NCBI GenBank assembly: GCA_905371275.1 | Contig: CAJPLH010000006.1 | Location: 1-30,302, forward strand | Length of the DNA stretch: 30,302 bases | Direction: 5' to 3' | Origin: Prevotellaceae bacterium | GTDB lineage: Bacteria; Bacteroidota; Bacteroidia; Bacteroidales; Bacteroidaceae | Shown: one piece after another, positions 18,005 through 26,185 of the stretch | Layout of the letters: the number at the start of each line of letters is the position of its first letter | Numbering within the stretch: the stretch's first letter is position 1 | Made by a program: the position numbers and the translations under genes | Notes under the pieces: generated by a model | What the model saw: the letters and a program-made list of their open reading frames with translations, nothing else | Databases searched by the model: none | What the model was told of the DNA's origin: nothing

Positions 18005-18613
18005 TTAGTCTACAGCTTTGCGAAGTTTTCGGAAATGGTGTACCACGTCTCTGTAGTCGCAGCTCGTGTGGATATTGAAACGATTCCATATATCGCCCAA
18101 AATCACGAAGCCACCGAATCCAAAATCTCTGAGTTCGGAAATATCGTCTAAACCAATGCCACCAAAAGCCATCACTTTCTTGTTGATTATTCTTTTCTGA
18201 GCCATTTGACGCAGTGTAGATTGAGAAAGTGAAGAATTTAGTTCGTCTTGCTCCAAAGAATCATAGAGTGGTCCAAGGAACATGTAGTCGCTAAAACTAG
18301 AAGCATTACTTAGTTCTTGAGCATTATGACAAGAACAAGAAATATGGCCTTTGAAGTTTTGCGTCACCTCTGCGTTTCTATTGCTCAAATGAATGCCTTT
18401 GAGACCGTATTCCTGCTTAAGGTAAAAGTGATCATGCACAACAATCTTCTTTCGATACCCGTCTGGGATGAGCGAAAGAAGACGTTCGGAATATACCGGT
18501 TCTGAATTAGGTTTGCGCAGGTGAAGCGTATCAAGTCCTTCGTCAAAGAGAGCTGTAAGAATTTGATGCTCTTCTACAAAGAACTCAGGACGCGTCATCA
18601 AGATAAGTTTCAT
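18005..18613 (-). CDS. Divergent thiamine phosphate synthase (ThiE/TenI-like)
   Basis: This 202-residue single-domain TIM-barrel protein of the ThiE/TenI superfamily keeps the family order: LDTLHLRKP, VVHDHFYL, KGIHLSNRN, ISCSCHNAQEL, YMFLGPLYDS, VMAFGGIG and GFGGFVILGDIW. It differs from canonical ThiE at key spots (HLRKP for QLRxK, HDHFYL in place of the usual N-D motif, GPLYDS for GP-F-T). It could therefore be a working ThiE, a TenI-type thiazole aromatase, or something related. No other thiamine gene is nearby; it lies about 200 bp downstream of menC-menE, and MenD needs thiamine diphosphate. Confidence 0.7.
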   Translation of the reverse strand: MKLILMTRPEFFVEEHQILTALFDEGLDTLHLRKPNSEPVYSERLLSLIPDGYRKKIVVHDHFYLKQEYGLKGIHLSNRNAEVTQNFKGHISCSCHNAQELSNASSFSDYMFLGPLYDSLEQDELNSSLSQSTLRQMAQKRIINKKVMAFGGIGLDDISELRDFGFGGFVILGDIWNRFNIHTSCDYRDVVHHFRKLRKAVD

Positions 18614-18716
18614 TATCGCTAAAGAAGATTAGAGGATTCAGAAAACTTGGGTCGAAACTTACACTTCTATTGAGTTGTTTGGAACGCAACTGTTGAAGCG
18701 TGATGTTTTACCGCTG

Positions 18717-18724
18717 CAAAGATA
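18717..18724 (-). promoter_or_regulatory. Possible -7 box for the ThiE-like gene
   Basis: TATCTTTG on the minus strand fits the TAnnTTTG -7 consensus about 105 bp upstream of the ThiE-like ATG. No good TTTG was found at the expected 19-20 bp distance, so it is only tentative. Confidence 0.3.
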
Positions 18725-18781
18725 GGAAAAATATATTGACTATATGGAAATGAGAGGAGAAAAAGTGAGTAACAACGTTCT

Positions 18782-18811
18782 CTAGTCGTCGTAGAGTCTA
18801 CCATCGACTAG
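18782..18811 (-). terminator. Stem-loop directly after the menC-menE stop
   Basis: ctagtcg (18782-18788) pairs with cgactag (18805-18811), and an inner gtag/ctac pair around agt adds to the stem. It starts one base past the menCE stop codon. There is no U-tract on the minus strand, so it may be a weak or factor-assisted terminator or an RNA-stabilising hairpin. Confidence 0.4.
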
Positions 18812-18812
18812 T

Positions 18813-20888
18813 TTATAATGCTTGTATAGCCATTTCTTTGGCAATAGCTCTAGCTGGTTTTCCTGTCTCTGTGAGTGGAAGGTTCTCAATGCAAAGAAAA
18901 TATCGTGGTTGTTCATGCTTGGTGAGATTTTTTTTGCACCATTCCTGTAAAAATGATTGATCAAATTTCTTTGTATGCAAACAAACCAAGGCTTCTCCAA
19001 GTGCGTCATCGGGAACGGAGGTCAGTTGTAAACCATAATCTTCAGCCTGCAATTTTCTTTCTAACTCCTCAATATGTAACTTTAATCCTCCAGAACAAAC
19101 AACATTGTCGCGTCGTCCTAGGATGCGGAATTGTCCTAAAGCATTGATTTCCCCCATATCGTTGGTGTGGAGAGGATGTTCGTTTGTCAGTCTATCTGTT
19201 ATGACCAAACATCCCTCTGCACTAAGAGCTATGCTAACGCCCTCTAGCGGAGTATACCAATCTGAACGCTGAGAGCCATTTATTCGGCGAAGAGCAATGT
19301 GCGAGAGCGTTTCAGTCATTCCATAGGTGCTATATACTTTTCCGCGGCAGCATTGAAGGGATTCTTCAAGGGATTCACTAACACTTCCACCTCCTAAAAT
19401 GACACATTCTGTTGATGCTAAGAGTTCTTTTTCCTTGGGTATTTCAAGAGTAGCAGCTGCTTGATGTGGTGTTAGCGCAACAAATTGCGGTGCTATTTTG
19501 AGCTGCGCAAATGGATGAAGGCTTGGTGCACTGGTCAGTAATTGAAGTTTGCCTACAAACGCTCGTACAGCCATCATTTTTCCTGCCACATAATGGAGAG
19601 GTAGGCAAAGCAAGGCTTTGCTTTCTGATTTGATGTCTAAAGTACTTAAGGTGCGTTGGGCACTTGCTCGCATCGCTTTTTTCGACAATGTCATTGTCTT
19701 AGGCTTTCCAGTGCTTCCACTTGTTTGAAACTCTAACAAATCTAGTCTGTCGTCATTCCACTTCTTTGAGAAATCCGACAACTGTTGCCAAAAAACTCTA
19801 TTTGCTTCCTTTCCATTCCAGAGTTCATCGGACTTAATGTCAAGAGAAATTGCGTCATAATTATTGGCAAACAGTTGCCCTGTCCCTAGGCCTTGGGGCA
19901 TCAGGGGCTTTCCCATCTTGGCTTTTTCTTGTTGTCTTCGGGCTGTCCAGTGAGCAATAGCGTTTAAACCAACATTACTTTCAAGAGCTGAAGTAGCCCA
20001 ATGGGCTATGCCTCTGGCGTCTGCGAGTTCTTCCCATTCTTCAGCACCAGAAAAACCACCGTGCAAGGAGGGTTTTAGGATAATGTATTGTGGCTTAATT
20101 GTATCAAGCAGTCTTTCCTTCTCTTCTTTAGAATGAACACCAATGAGTTCTTCGTCTAGAGCAATTGGGATTGGACTTTGTCGACAAAGTTCTGCCATTT
20201 CTATCCATTGTCCAGCGCGAATAGGTTGTTCTATGCTATGAATGTTGAAGGCAGATAGTAGACGTAGTTTTTCTATTGCTTCTTGAGGAGAAAAAGCTCC
20301 GTTGGCATCAAGACGAAGCTCAACTTGTTGTGGGGAATAGTGCTGTCGTAAGATGCTAAGGAGATTTAGTTCTGCTTCAAAATCGATGGCACCTATTTTA
20401 ATTTTCACGCACCGAAAACCTGCAGCAAGTTTTGCCTTCATTCGTTCCAGCATTTCTTCTGCATTTCCCATCCAAACAAGGCCATTGATTGGAATTCCTT
20501 CTTTTCCGAGAGCAAAAGGCGTTGACGATAGAAGAAATGGATTTCCTGTTTCAGCGCATCTGTGTAGAGAAAGTTGCACTGTTTCAAATCCCATTAAAAT
20601 AGAAGGATAAGTTTTTAGAAATTCTCTGGGAAAGACCTGGGTTGTTTGCCATAAACGACAAGCCTCAGCGAGAATCTCTACATAGTTGGGGACATCGTCA
20701 GAACTCAATTGTGGAAGAGGAGCGCATTCGCCAATACCATAAACAGGCAGTCCATTATAGTTGGCATAAGCTTCTACATACCAAACTTTGCGTTCCAAAT
20801 AAACTCCACGAGAAGTCCCTGCAGGTTGAAGAAATAGCAAGGACTTCTCGGTGAAAGAGATTGTAAGTTGCTCGAAATCGTGCGACAT
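18813..20888 (-). CDS. menCE: Fused o-succinylbenzoate synthase and o-succinylbenzoate-CoA ligase (MenC-MenE)
   Basis: This single 691-residue frame joins two consecutive menaquinone enzymes. Residues 1-350 are MenC of the enolase superfamily: catalytic K162/K164 in VKIKIG, metal ligands D194 (LRLDANG), E220 (SIEQP), D245 (ALDEEL) and the second lysine K272 (LKPSLHGG). Residues about 355-691 are MenE, an acyl-adenylating ligase: P-loop QTSGSTGKPK (388-397), TYGMTE (521-526), LGRRDNVV and the A10 lysine K677 in TETGKPAR. Both halves look catalytically complete. The ligase is short because MenE in this phylum lacks much of the usual N-terminal domain. MenC dehydrates SHCHC to o-succinylbenzoate and MenE forms its CoA ester for MenB. 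A 241-bp gap with a mobile element separates it from menB upstream. Confidence 0.92.
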   Translation of the reverse strand: MSHDFEQLTISFTEKSLLFLQPAGTSRGVYLERKVWYVEAYANYNGLPVYGIGECAPLPQLSSDDVPNYVEILAEACRLWQTTQVFPREFLKTYPSILMGFETVQLSLHRCAETGNPFLLSSTPFALGKEGIPINGLVWMGNAEEMLERMKAKLAAGFRCVKIKIGAIDFEAELNLLSILRQHYSPQQVELRLDANGAFSPQEAIEKLRLLSAFNIHSIEQPIRAGQWIEMAELCRQSPIPIALDEELIGVHSKEEKERLLDTIKPQYIILKPSLHGGFSGAEEWEELADARGIAHWATSALESNVGLNAIAHWTARRQQEKAKMGKPLMPQGLGTGQLFANNYDAISLDIKSDELWNGKEANRVFWQQLSDFSKKWNDDRLDLLEFQTSGSTGKPKTMTLSKKAMRASAQRTLSTLDIKSESKALLCLPLHYVAGKMMAVRAFVGKLQLLTSAPSLHPFAQLKIAPQFVALTPHQAAATLEIPKEKELLASTECVILGGGSVSESLEESLQCCRGKVYSTYGMTETLSHIALRRINGSQRSDWYTPLEGVSIALSAEGCLVITDRLTNEHPLHTNDMGEINALGQFRILGRRDNVVCSGGLKLHIEELERKLQAEDYGLQLTSVPDDALGEALVCLHTKKFDQSFLQEWCKKNLTKHEQPRYFLCIENLPLTETGKPARAIAKEMAIQAL

Positions 20889-20922
20889 AAGATGACGATT
20901 TACAAAGAGATTCTGAATAATA

Positions 20923-21118
20923 AACCCAAATCGGTCATTAGACCGTTATAGTGCAATTCGTTATAGAGAAGATAACTTCCTGCCATCTTTCATTTTCTTG
21001 TTGGCATCTTGTTGCTTGTTCTTTCTCGCCGTAGCCCGCTACGCCTTCGAACTCACAACCAACCATCTGCTCAACAATCCAATGAAATATGTCCAGGATC
21101 TAATGACCGATTTGGGTT
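20923..21118. mobile_element. MITE-like element, copy 1, inside the men gene run
   Basis: The ends are perfect 20-bp inverted repeats: aacccaaatcggtcattaga at 20923-20942 and its exact complement at 21099-21118. The core without the outer AA/TT is 192 bp (20925-21116). A TAA stands on both sides (20921-20923 and 21118-21120), compatible with a 3-bp target duplication. There is no transposase. One plus-strand frame runs open through the whole element and ends with TAA at its right edge, but it has no ATG near its beginning. A second copy is at 29842-30033. It fills most of the menB-menCE gap. Confidence 0.8.
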
Positions 21119-21129
21119 AAACTTGTAGG

Positions 21130-21987
21130 CTAGGGGAGTTTGGGGAACTTACTCCAATCTGGCTTACGCTTTTCTAAGAAAGCTTGTCCCCCTTCGTGTG
21201 CTTCGTCAAGAAGATAATAAAGCATTGTGGCATCTCCTGCAAGTTCTTGAATACCCGCTTGACCGTCAAGCTCAGCATTAAGACCTGCTTTGATCATACG
21301 CAGAGCCAAAGGCGAGTGCTCCATCATACGCTTAGCCCATACCACAACTTCATCTTCCAATTGGTCGAAAGGAACAACCTTGTTTACCATTCCCATACGT
21401 TCTGCTTCTTCGGCAGTATAGAGGTTGCACAAGAACCAAATCTCGCGTGCTTTCTTTTGTCCAACGATACGTGCCATATAACTAGCACCAAAACCAGCAT
21501 CAAAAGAACCGACTTTGGGACCTGTTTGTCCGAATTTAGCATTCTCTGACGCAATTGTCAGGTCACACATCAAATGCAAAACGTGACCTCCACCTACGGC
21601 AAAGCCGTTTACCATTGCAATGACGGGTTTAGGAAGCGAGCGAATCTGTTTTTGCACCTCGAGTACATTTAAACGAGGTACTCCGTCTCCTCCTACATAG
21701 CCACCTCTGCCTTTGACATGCATATCTCCACCTGCACAAAAAGCCTCTGTGGGTAGACGTTCTTCTTCTGTCTGTCCTTCTTGCAGTGGTGAATGTGCTC
21801 CAGTCAAAACCACAACACTAATATCTTGGTTTTCGCGACAAATGCGAAGGGCATCCGATATTTCCATTATTGTTGTAGGAGTAAAAGCATTGCGATAGCG
21901 TGCACGATTGATAGTAATGCGTGCTATTCCTTCAAAGAAATCAAAGAGTATTTCTTGATAGGTGTGGAGAGGAGTCCAAGTTCTCAT
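21130..21987 (-). CDS. menB: 1,4-dihydroxy-2-naphthoyl-CoA synthase
   Basis: This 285-residue crotonase-fold enzyme cyclises o-succinylbenzoyl-CoA to DHNA-CoA. MenB hallmarks are NRARYRNAFTPTT at the start, AFCAGGDMHVKGRGGYVG, NVLEVQKQIRSLPKPVIAMVNG, FAVGGGHVLHLMCDL, the GQTGPKVGSFDAGFG segment and the C-terminal EGGQAFLEKRKPDWSKFP. The Gln-Thr-Gly in GQTGPKVG is typical of the bicarbonate-dependent MenB class, as in E. coli. It starts 29 bp after menD and is followed by the mobile element and then menC-menE, so pathway order is kept around the insertion. Confidence 0.97.
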   Translation of the reverse strand: MRTWTPLHTYQEILFDFFEGIARITINRARYRNAFTPTTIMEISDALRICRENQDISVVVLTGAHSPLQEGQTEEERLPTEAFCAGGDMHVKGRGGYVGGDGVPRLNVLEVQKQIRSLPKPVIAMVNGFAVGGGHVLHLMCDLTIASENAKFGQTGPKVGSFDAGFGASYMARIVGQKKAREIWFLCNLYTAEEAERMGMVNKVVPFDQLEDEVVVWAKRMMEHSPLALRMIKAGLNAELDGQAGIQELAGDATMLYYLLDEAHEGGQAFLEKRKPDWSKFPKLP

Positions 21988-22016
21988 AGAGTAAAATGTT
22001 TAGAAAGTAAATGCAA

Positions 22017-23546
22017 TTAAATTGGGCAGAACACTTCAAGTATTACAGGGCGCAAACTATCTTCTTCCAATAAACGGTTGATGAGTGCGTCTGCATCTTG
22101 GTCTAGATTAGACGTTTTTGCCTCGATATAGGTGCAATGATAGGAGGTAGCTATACCCTTAGCCGTGTTGTGATGTGCTGCTGCGACTATATTAGGAAGT
22201 GCCGCAACGTTTCTCAAACCAGGTAAGTGGTGAAAGATAGCCCCACACTGATTATTAAGGAGTAGAATGCGAAGTCGTCCATCGAGATGCTGATTCCAGA
22301 GAGCATTAGCATCATAGAAAAAAGACAAATCACCAATAATGCAAAGCACTTTGTTGTCAGCAACGAGGGAGTAACCTGCTGCGGTTGATAAAGAACCTTC
22401 AATGCCATTTGTTCCTCTATTGCAGTATACTGGCGTTTGGATAATCGGCCATTGTCGGTTCGTCCACCTTACCGCCGTACTATTGGCTACAAACAAAGCT
22501 TCAATGGGGTAGGCAAAAGGTGCTATTTCATCGGACAATTGTTTGTAGGCATTTGCAACTTCGCTTTTGCTAGGAAGAATATCAGCTAATTGTTGCAATA
22601 GTTCTGCAGGGGAGGCCTTTAATTTTTCCGCATGTTGTAGAAACGTGTCTGGACAATCATCTGTCTCATCAATGCGCAATACTGGGAGGTTTGTTATAGT
22701 GCGAAGATGTTGCTTGAAAAACTTATTGACTAGACAGCCTCCAATATGTATCACCACATCGGGACAAAGCTTTTGTTGGTCAAGCCATAAAGCCATTCGC
22801 GCATCTTGTTGGTTGCTGATGTGCTCAGCATAAACGAGTAGCTGATTATATTGGCAAAAATGTTTTACGGCGGGTATCAAGTTTCCCTCATACTGTCCTA
22901 TAATGAGTAGGGGAAGTTTAGACTTATGGAGTAATTCCAACCAACGAGGAGATATCGTTTCCGTTTGATGCCAATCTTGGGGGAGAATCTCCGCGGTAGG
23001 AAGTTCAGTAGTAGTAAACTCAAATAGTGGTTCACTGATAGGGATGTTGAGATGAATGGGCTGTCCTCCCCGTTTGTACAGAGTGGAAAAAGCTTCTGCC
23101 AAACAGAGGTTTTGCTGTTTGAGTGCTTCTTCTGTCGTTATCTCTTCTATCTGCCAACATTGGGCATAAGGGCTGCACGCATCTTGTTGTGGAAGCGTCT
23201 GACCATCCAACTTTCCTAATAAAACTTCTGGACGGTCGGCAGAAATCATTATGATGGGAATCTGTCGAAAAGCCGCTTCAGCTATCCCCGGTATGCAATT
23301 TAATATAGCACTCCCCGAGGTTACGCAAATGGCAATGGGTTTCTTCTTTTTCGTCCACAGACCAATAGCAACAAAAGCCGCACTACGCTCATCGGTAATA
23401 GGGTGTAAGCGGAACTTACTTCCAACCTCATACAAATTGTGTATGATGGGGGCATTGCGCGAACCAGGACAAACCACGATGTCTTCAATGTTATGAGCAA
23501 GAAGATGCGCTGTCAGTAAATTTATATTGGTCTTGTTTGAGTACAT
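22017..23546 (-). CDS. menD: 2-succinyl-5-enolpyruvyl-6-hydroxy-3-cyclohexene-1-carboxylate synthase
   Basis: This 509-residue thiamine-diphosphate enzyme joins isochorismate and 2-oxoglutarate to SEPHCHC. The N-terminal pyrimidine-binding domain has VVCPGSRNAPI and the cofactor-activating glutamate E53 in TDERSAAF. The C-terminal pyrophosphate-binding domain has NRGTNGIEGSLSTAAGYSL and the GD...N motif (GDLSFFYDANALWN, 405-418). It is somewhat shorter than E. coli MenD, mainly in the middle domain, as expected for this phylum. It lies 17 bp after menF and 29 bp before menB, so tight co-transcription is likely. Confidence 0.96.
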   Translation of the reverse strand: MYSNKTNINLLTAHLLAHNIEDIVVCPGSRNAPIIHNLYEVGSKFRLHPITDERSAAFVAIGLWTKKKKPIAICVTSGSAILNCIPGIAEAAFRQIPIIMISADRPEVLLGKLDGQTLPQQDACSPYAQCWQIEEITTEEALKQQNLCLAEAFSTLYKRGGQPIHLNIPISEPLFEFTTTELPTAEILPQDWHQTETISPRWLELLHKSKLPLLIIGQYEGNLIPAVKHFCQYNQLLVYAEHISNQQDARMALWLDQQKLCPDVVIHIGGCLVNKFFKQHLRTITNLPVLRIDETDDCPDTFLQHAEKLKASPAELLQQLADILPSKSEVANAYKQLSDEIAPFAYPIEALFVANSTAVRWTNRQWPIIQTPVYCNRGTNGIEGSLSTAAGYSLVADNKVLCIIGDLSFFYDANALWNQHLDGRLRILLLNNQCGAIFHHLPGLRNVAALPNIVAAAHHNTAKGIATSYHCTYIEAKTSNLDQDADALINRLLEEDSLRPVILEVFCPI

Positions 23547-23563
23547 GTTAAGCGTTTATGCTT

Positions 23564-24613
23564 TCACGAATGAGTTTCACGACGAGCAAACAGACGAAGC
23601 ATAGTCTTCAATTTGCGTTCCGTTTCCTGCCATTCGCTATTTTCGTTACTTTCAGCTAATAAACCTCCTCCTGCGTAGAGTGTTGCGGAATCATCTAACA
23701 GATGCAAACAACGCAAGGTGACAAATAGTTGTGCCGAGTCCGGAGAAATAGGTCCTGAGTAACCAGAATAGTATTCACGGTCATGCGGTTCTATTTGCGT
23801 GATAATGGTTTTGGCTTGGAGAGTAGGCCAACCACAAACAGCCGGTGTGGGGTGCAAAGCTTCTAGTATGCGGTATATTGAATGATGCTGAGGCGGAGTT
23901 ATTTCGAAATCCGTGCAAAGGTGTAGCAAATGCGCGGCGGGTCGCACATAAGTATCGCTTTTTCGATATTGATAGCCGATAGAGTCAAGTTGTTGGCTTA
24001 TATAATCGACCACCCATTGTTGCTCTTTACAATTCTTTTTCGACCAAGTTGCAGGAGTCAAAAAACAATCGTCTGTTTTCTCCATTGTTCCAGCCAACGC
24101 CATAGTACGCCATGTCGACCCCTTTGCAGATAGCAGAATTTCTGGGGTAGCCATCAACCACGTTCCCCACGGTGCAGGAAGCGATATAAGACTTACAAAG
24201 CTCTGAGGATACGTGATGCAAGCTCGTTCAAACAAATGCTGTTGTTCTTCTAACGAAAGAGAATTAGAAAAATGAACTTTAAGGGTGCGAGATAGTACAA
24301 CTTTCTGCAATACACCTTGAAGTAGCGAGTTTTGGCAAGCTGCAAAGGCTTGTGCATACTCTTCACGATTGGCTTCTTCTATCGTAAAATCAGATGAAAA
24401 AGAAACAACTTCAGAAGGTTGCTCCCAACATTTATTTTCATCGGCTGGAATGAACCAAAGAGGATTGTCTTCGTTCTTCTGAAATGGAGCAAAGACATAT
24501 CCCTTTTGTTGAGGAATCTCTGAAACCGAAGCACATTGCAAAGGGGATTTGTGTGTGGTAATCTCGTTAATCAGAGTCTCTCCTGGAAGACGATAGCGTA
24601 CGTATGCAAGCAT
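23564..24613 (-). CDS. menF: Isochorismate synthase
   Basis: This 349-residue chorismate-binding enzyme commits chorismate to menaquinone. The C-terminal two thirds carry the family motifs: QKVVLSRTL, WLMATPEILLS, MALAGTM, HLCTDFEI, the signature LHPTPAVCGWP and EPHDREYYSGYSGPIS, then AGGGLLAESNENSEWQETERKLKTML. The N-terminal region is short, typical of Bacteroidota MenF. The close menD neighbour (17 bp) supports MenF over a siderophore EntC or salicylate synthase. The start at 24613 is 7 bp after the mazG stop. Confidence 0.95.
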   Translation of the reverse strand: MLAYVRYRLPGETLINEITTHKSPLQCASVSEIPQQKGYVFAPFQKNEDNPLWFIPADENKCWEQPSEVVSFSSDFTIEEANREEYAQAFAACQNSLLQGVLQKVVLSRTLKVHFSNSLSLEEQQHLFERACITYPQSFVSLISLPAPWGTWLMATPEILLSAKGSTWRTMALAGTMEKTDDCFLTPATWSKKNCKEQQWVVDYISQQLDSIGYQYRKSDTYVRPAAHLLHLCTDFEITPPQHHSIYRILEALHPTPAVCGWPTLQAKTIITQIEPHDREYYSGYSGPISPDSAQLFVTLRCLHLLDDSATLYAGGGLLAESNENSEWQETERKLKTMLRLFARRETHS

Positions 24614-24620
24614 TATTGCG

Positions 24621-25442
24621 TTATTCTTGTTCCAGACGCTTAGCTTCTTCCCAGTATTTGTCCATTTCTTCCAAAGACATATCAGTGAGCTTGCGTCCTT
24701 TCTTAAGTGTTTGAGATTCTAAATAGTTGAAGCGACGAATAAACTTTTGGTTCGTGCGTTCGAGCGCATTGTCTGGATTTATTTTGTAGAGTCTAGCTGC
24801 GTTTATGAGAGAGAACATCAAGTCGCCAAACTCTGCTTCAGCCTTTTCTTTGTCCATCTTCTCCACTTCAGCTTCAAATTCCGCCAATTCTTCTTTTACT
24901 TTATCCCAGACTTGTGAACGTTCTTCCCAATCAAAACCCACGTTACGTGCCTTGTCTTGCACCCGATAGGCTTTAATTAAAGACGGAAGAGAGTTGGGAA
25001 CACCACTAAGCACAGTGTCGTTGCCATCCTTTTCAAGTTGTTTAAGTTGCTCCCATTGCATACTAACATCAGAAGCAGTTTCTATTTTAATGCCCTGTCG
25101 CAAACCTGCTGCTGCAATATCCGATGGAGGATAAACATGAGGATGGCGGAATATCAATTTATCGCAGAGTTTATTGCAAACGTCCGCAATGTCAAACTGT
25201 TCTTTCTCGTCTGCGAGTTTCGCATAAAAACAAACATGAAGTAGAACGTCCCCCAATTCTTTGCAAATCTCCTTTTCGTCAGACTTCATCAGAGCATCGC
25301 ACAGTTCATAAACTTCTTCGATGGTGTTAGGACGCAAACTTTCGTTCGTTTGTTTTCTATCCCAGGGGCATTTTTCGCGGAGTTCATTGAGAACATCGAG
25401 CATGCGACTGAAGGCTTCTAGTTGTTCTTGTCGAGTATGCAT
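24621..25442 (-). CDS. mazG: Nucleoside triphosphate pyrophosphohydrolase MazG
   Basis: This 273-residue protein has two MazG domains. The first contains LREKCPWDRKQTNESLRPNTIEEVYEL with the metal-binding E-E-x-x-E, then ELGDVLLHVCFYA. The second contains VKEELAEFEAEVEKM and EAEFGDLMFSLINAARL. MazG hydrolyses (d)NTPs to monophosphates and diphosphate and acts as a housecleaning enzyme. It heads the closely spaced run mazG-menF-menD-menB (7-bp gap to menF), although it has no known role in menaquinone synthesis. Confidence 0.95.
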   Translation of the reverse strand: MHTRQEQLEAFSRMLDVLNELREKCPWDRKQTNESLRPNTIEEVYELCDALMKSDEKEICKELGDVLLHVCFYAKLADEKEQFDIADVCNKLCDKLIFRHPHVYPPSDIAAAGLRQGIKIETASDVSMQWEQLKQLEKDGNDTVLSGVPNSLPSLIKAYRVQDKARNVGFDWEERSQVWDKVKEELAEFEAEVEKMDKEKAEAEFGDLMFSLINAARLYKINPDNALERTNQKFIRRFNYLESQTLKKGRKLTDMSLEEMDKYWEEAKRLEQE

Positions 25443-25510
25443 AGTTATATTGTTCGTTTATCGCAATGTACTGTATTTCTTAGGGAGAATCGTGTTACTC
25501 GGTCGGGAGG

Positions 25511-26185
25511 TCAACTCTGTTGTAGCAAAAGTTCAAGTGACGGAATTAGAATATGCCGTCTGCGTAGTTCAATGAGTCCTTTATCGTTGAGTTGATTGAG
25601 CATTTGTGAAACACGCAGACGAGTTGCTGTCAACTCTCCTGCGAGAGCCACCATGTCTATTATCAACTCTTTGCGACCTGCTGGACGTGAAGAGCGCGAA
25701 TAGAGGAAATGTAAGAAGCGTGCTTCCAAAGAGTCGGGGAGTGCACGCCACACTCTACTATCTTGCAACTGCTGAGTGGTGCAGATTAAATTGAGATAGT
25801 TGAGATGGAATGGTGTCAGCGTGAACAATACATCACGTACTTCTCGCTTTGGCACAGAGAAATACTGCACTTCGGTCTCAGCAAGAAAAGTAGCACTATA
25901 ACGTGGACGCAAACCGAAAAGACGTTCGGGCTGAATTACTGTGTTGGTCGTTGTAAACTCTCGGAAAGTGTAGTGATGCAAATCGCTTACTTCTTCTTTG
26001 CAGATAGTACCAGACAGTGTACAAATCAGACCTTCGCACGGATCGTCTGCGCGAACTATGGCGTGCCCGGGAGCTACGGTATGGAAATCAAATGGTACAC
26101 GTTCGGCAATATGTTCAAAATCGTCGACGCTTAGACCTTGAAATAGAGGATTTCCTACGAATCTGTGAAAGATATGGCTGCTCAT
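25511..26185 (-). CDS. Crp/Fnr-family transcriptional regulator
   Basis: This 224-residue protein has the two-domain layout of the family. Residues about 10-130 form a cyclic-nucleotide-binding-like beta roll (NPLFQGLSVDDFEHIAERVPF, then HAIVRADDPCEGLICTLSGTI). The C-terminus is a winged helix-turn-helix (LAGELTATRLRVSQMLNQLNDKGLIELRRRHILIPS). The Fnr-type N-terminal cysteine cluster is absent, so it probably does not carry an Fe-S sensor; the ligand is unknown. The start overlaps the apbE stop by 4 bp (ATGA), which indicates translational coupling. The next gene, mazG, is 68 bp downstream. Confidence 0.88.
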   Translation of the reverse strand: MSSHIFHRFVGNPLFQGLSVDDFEHIAERVPFDFHTVAPGHAIVRADDPCEGLICTLSGTICKEEVSDLHHYTFREFTTTNTVIQPERLFGLRPRYSATFLAETEVQYFSVPKREVRDVLFTLTPFHLNYLNLICTTQQLQDSRVWRALPDSLEARFLHFLYSRSSRPAGRKELIIDMVALAGELTATRLRVSQMLNQLNDKGLIELRRRHILIPSLELLLQQS

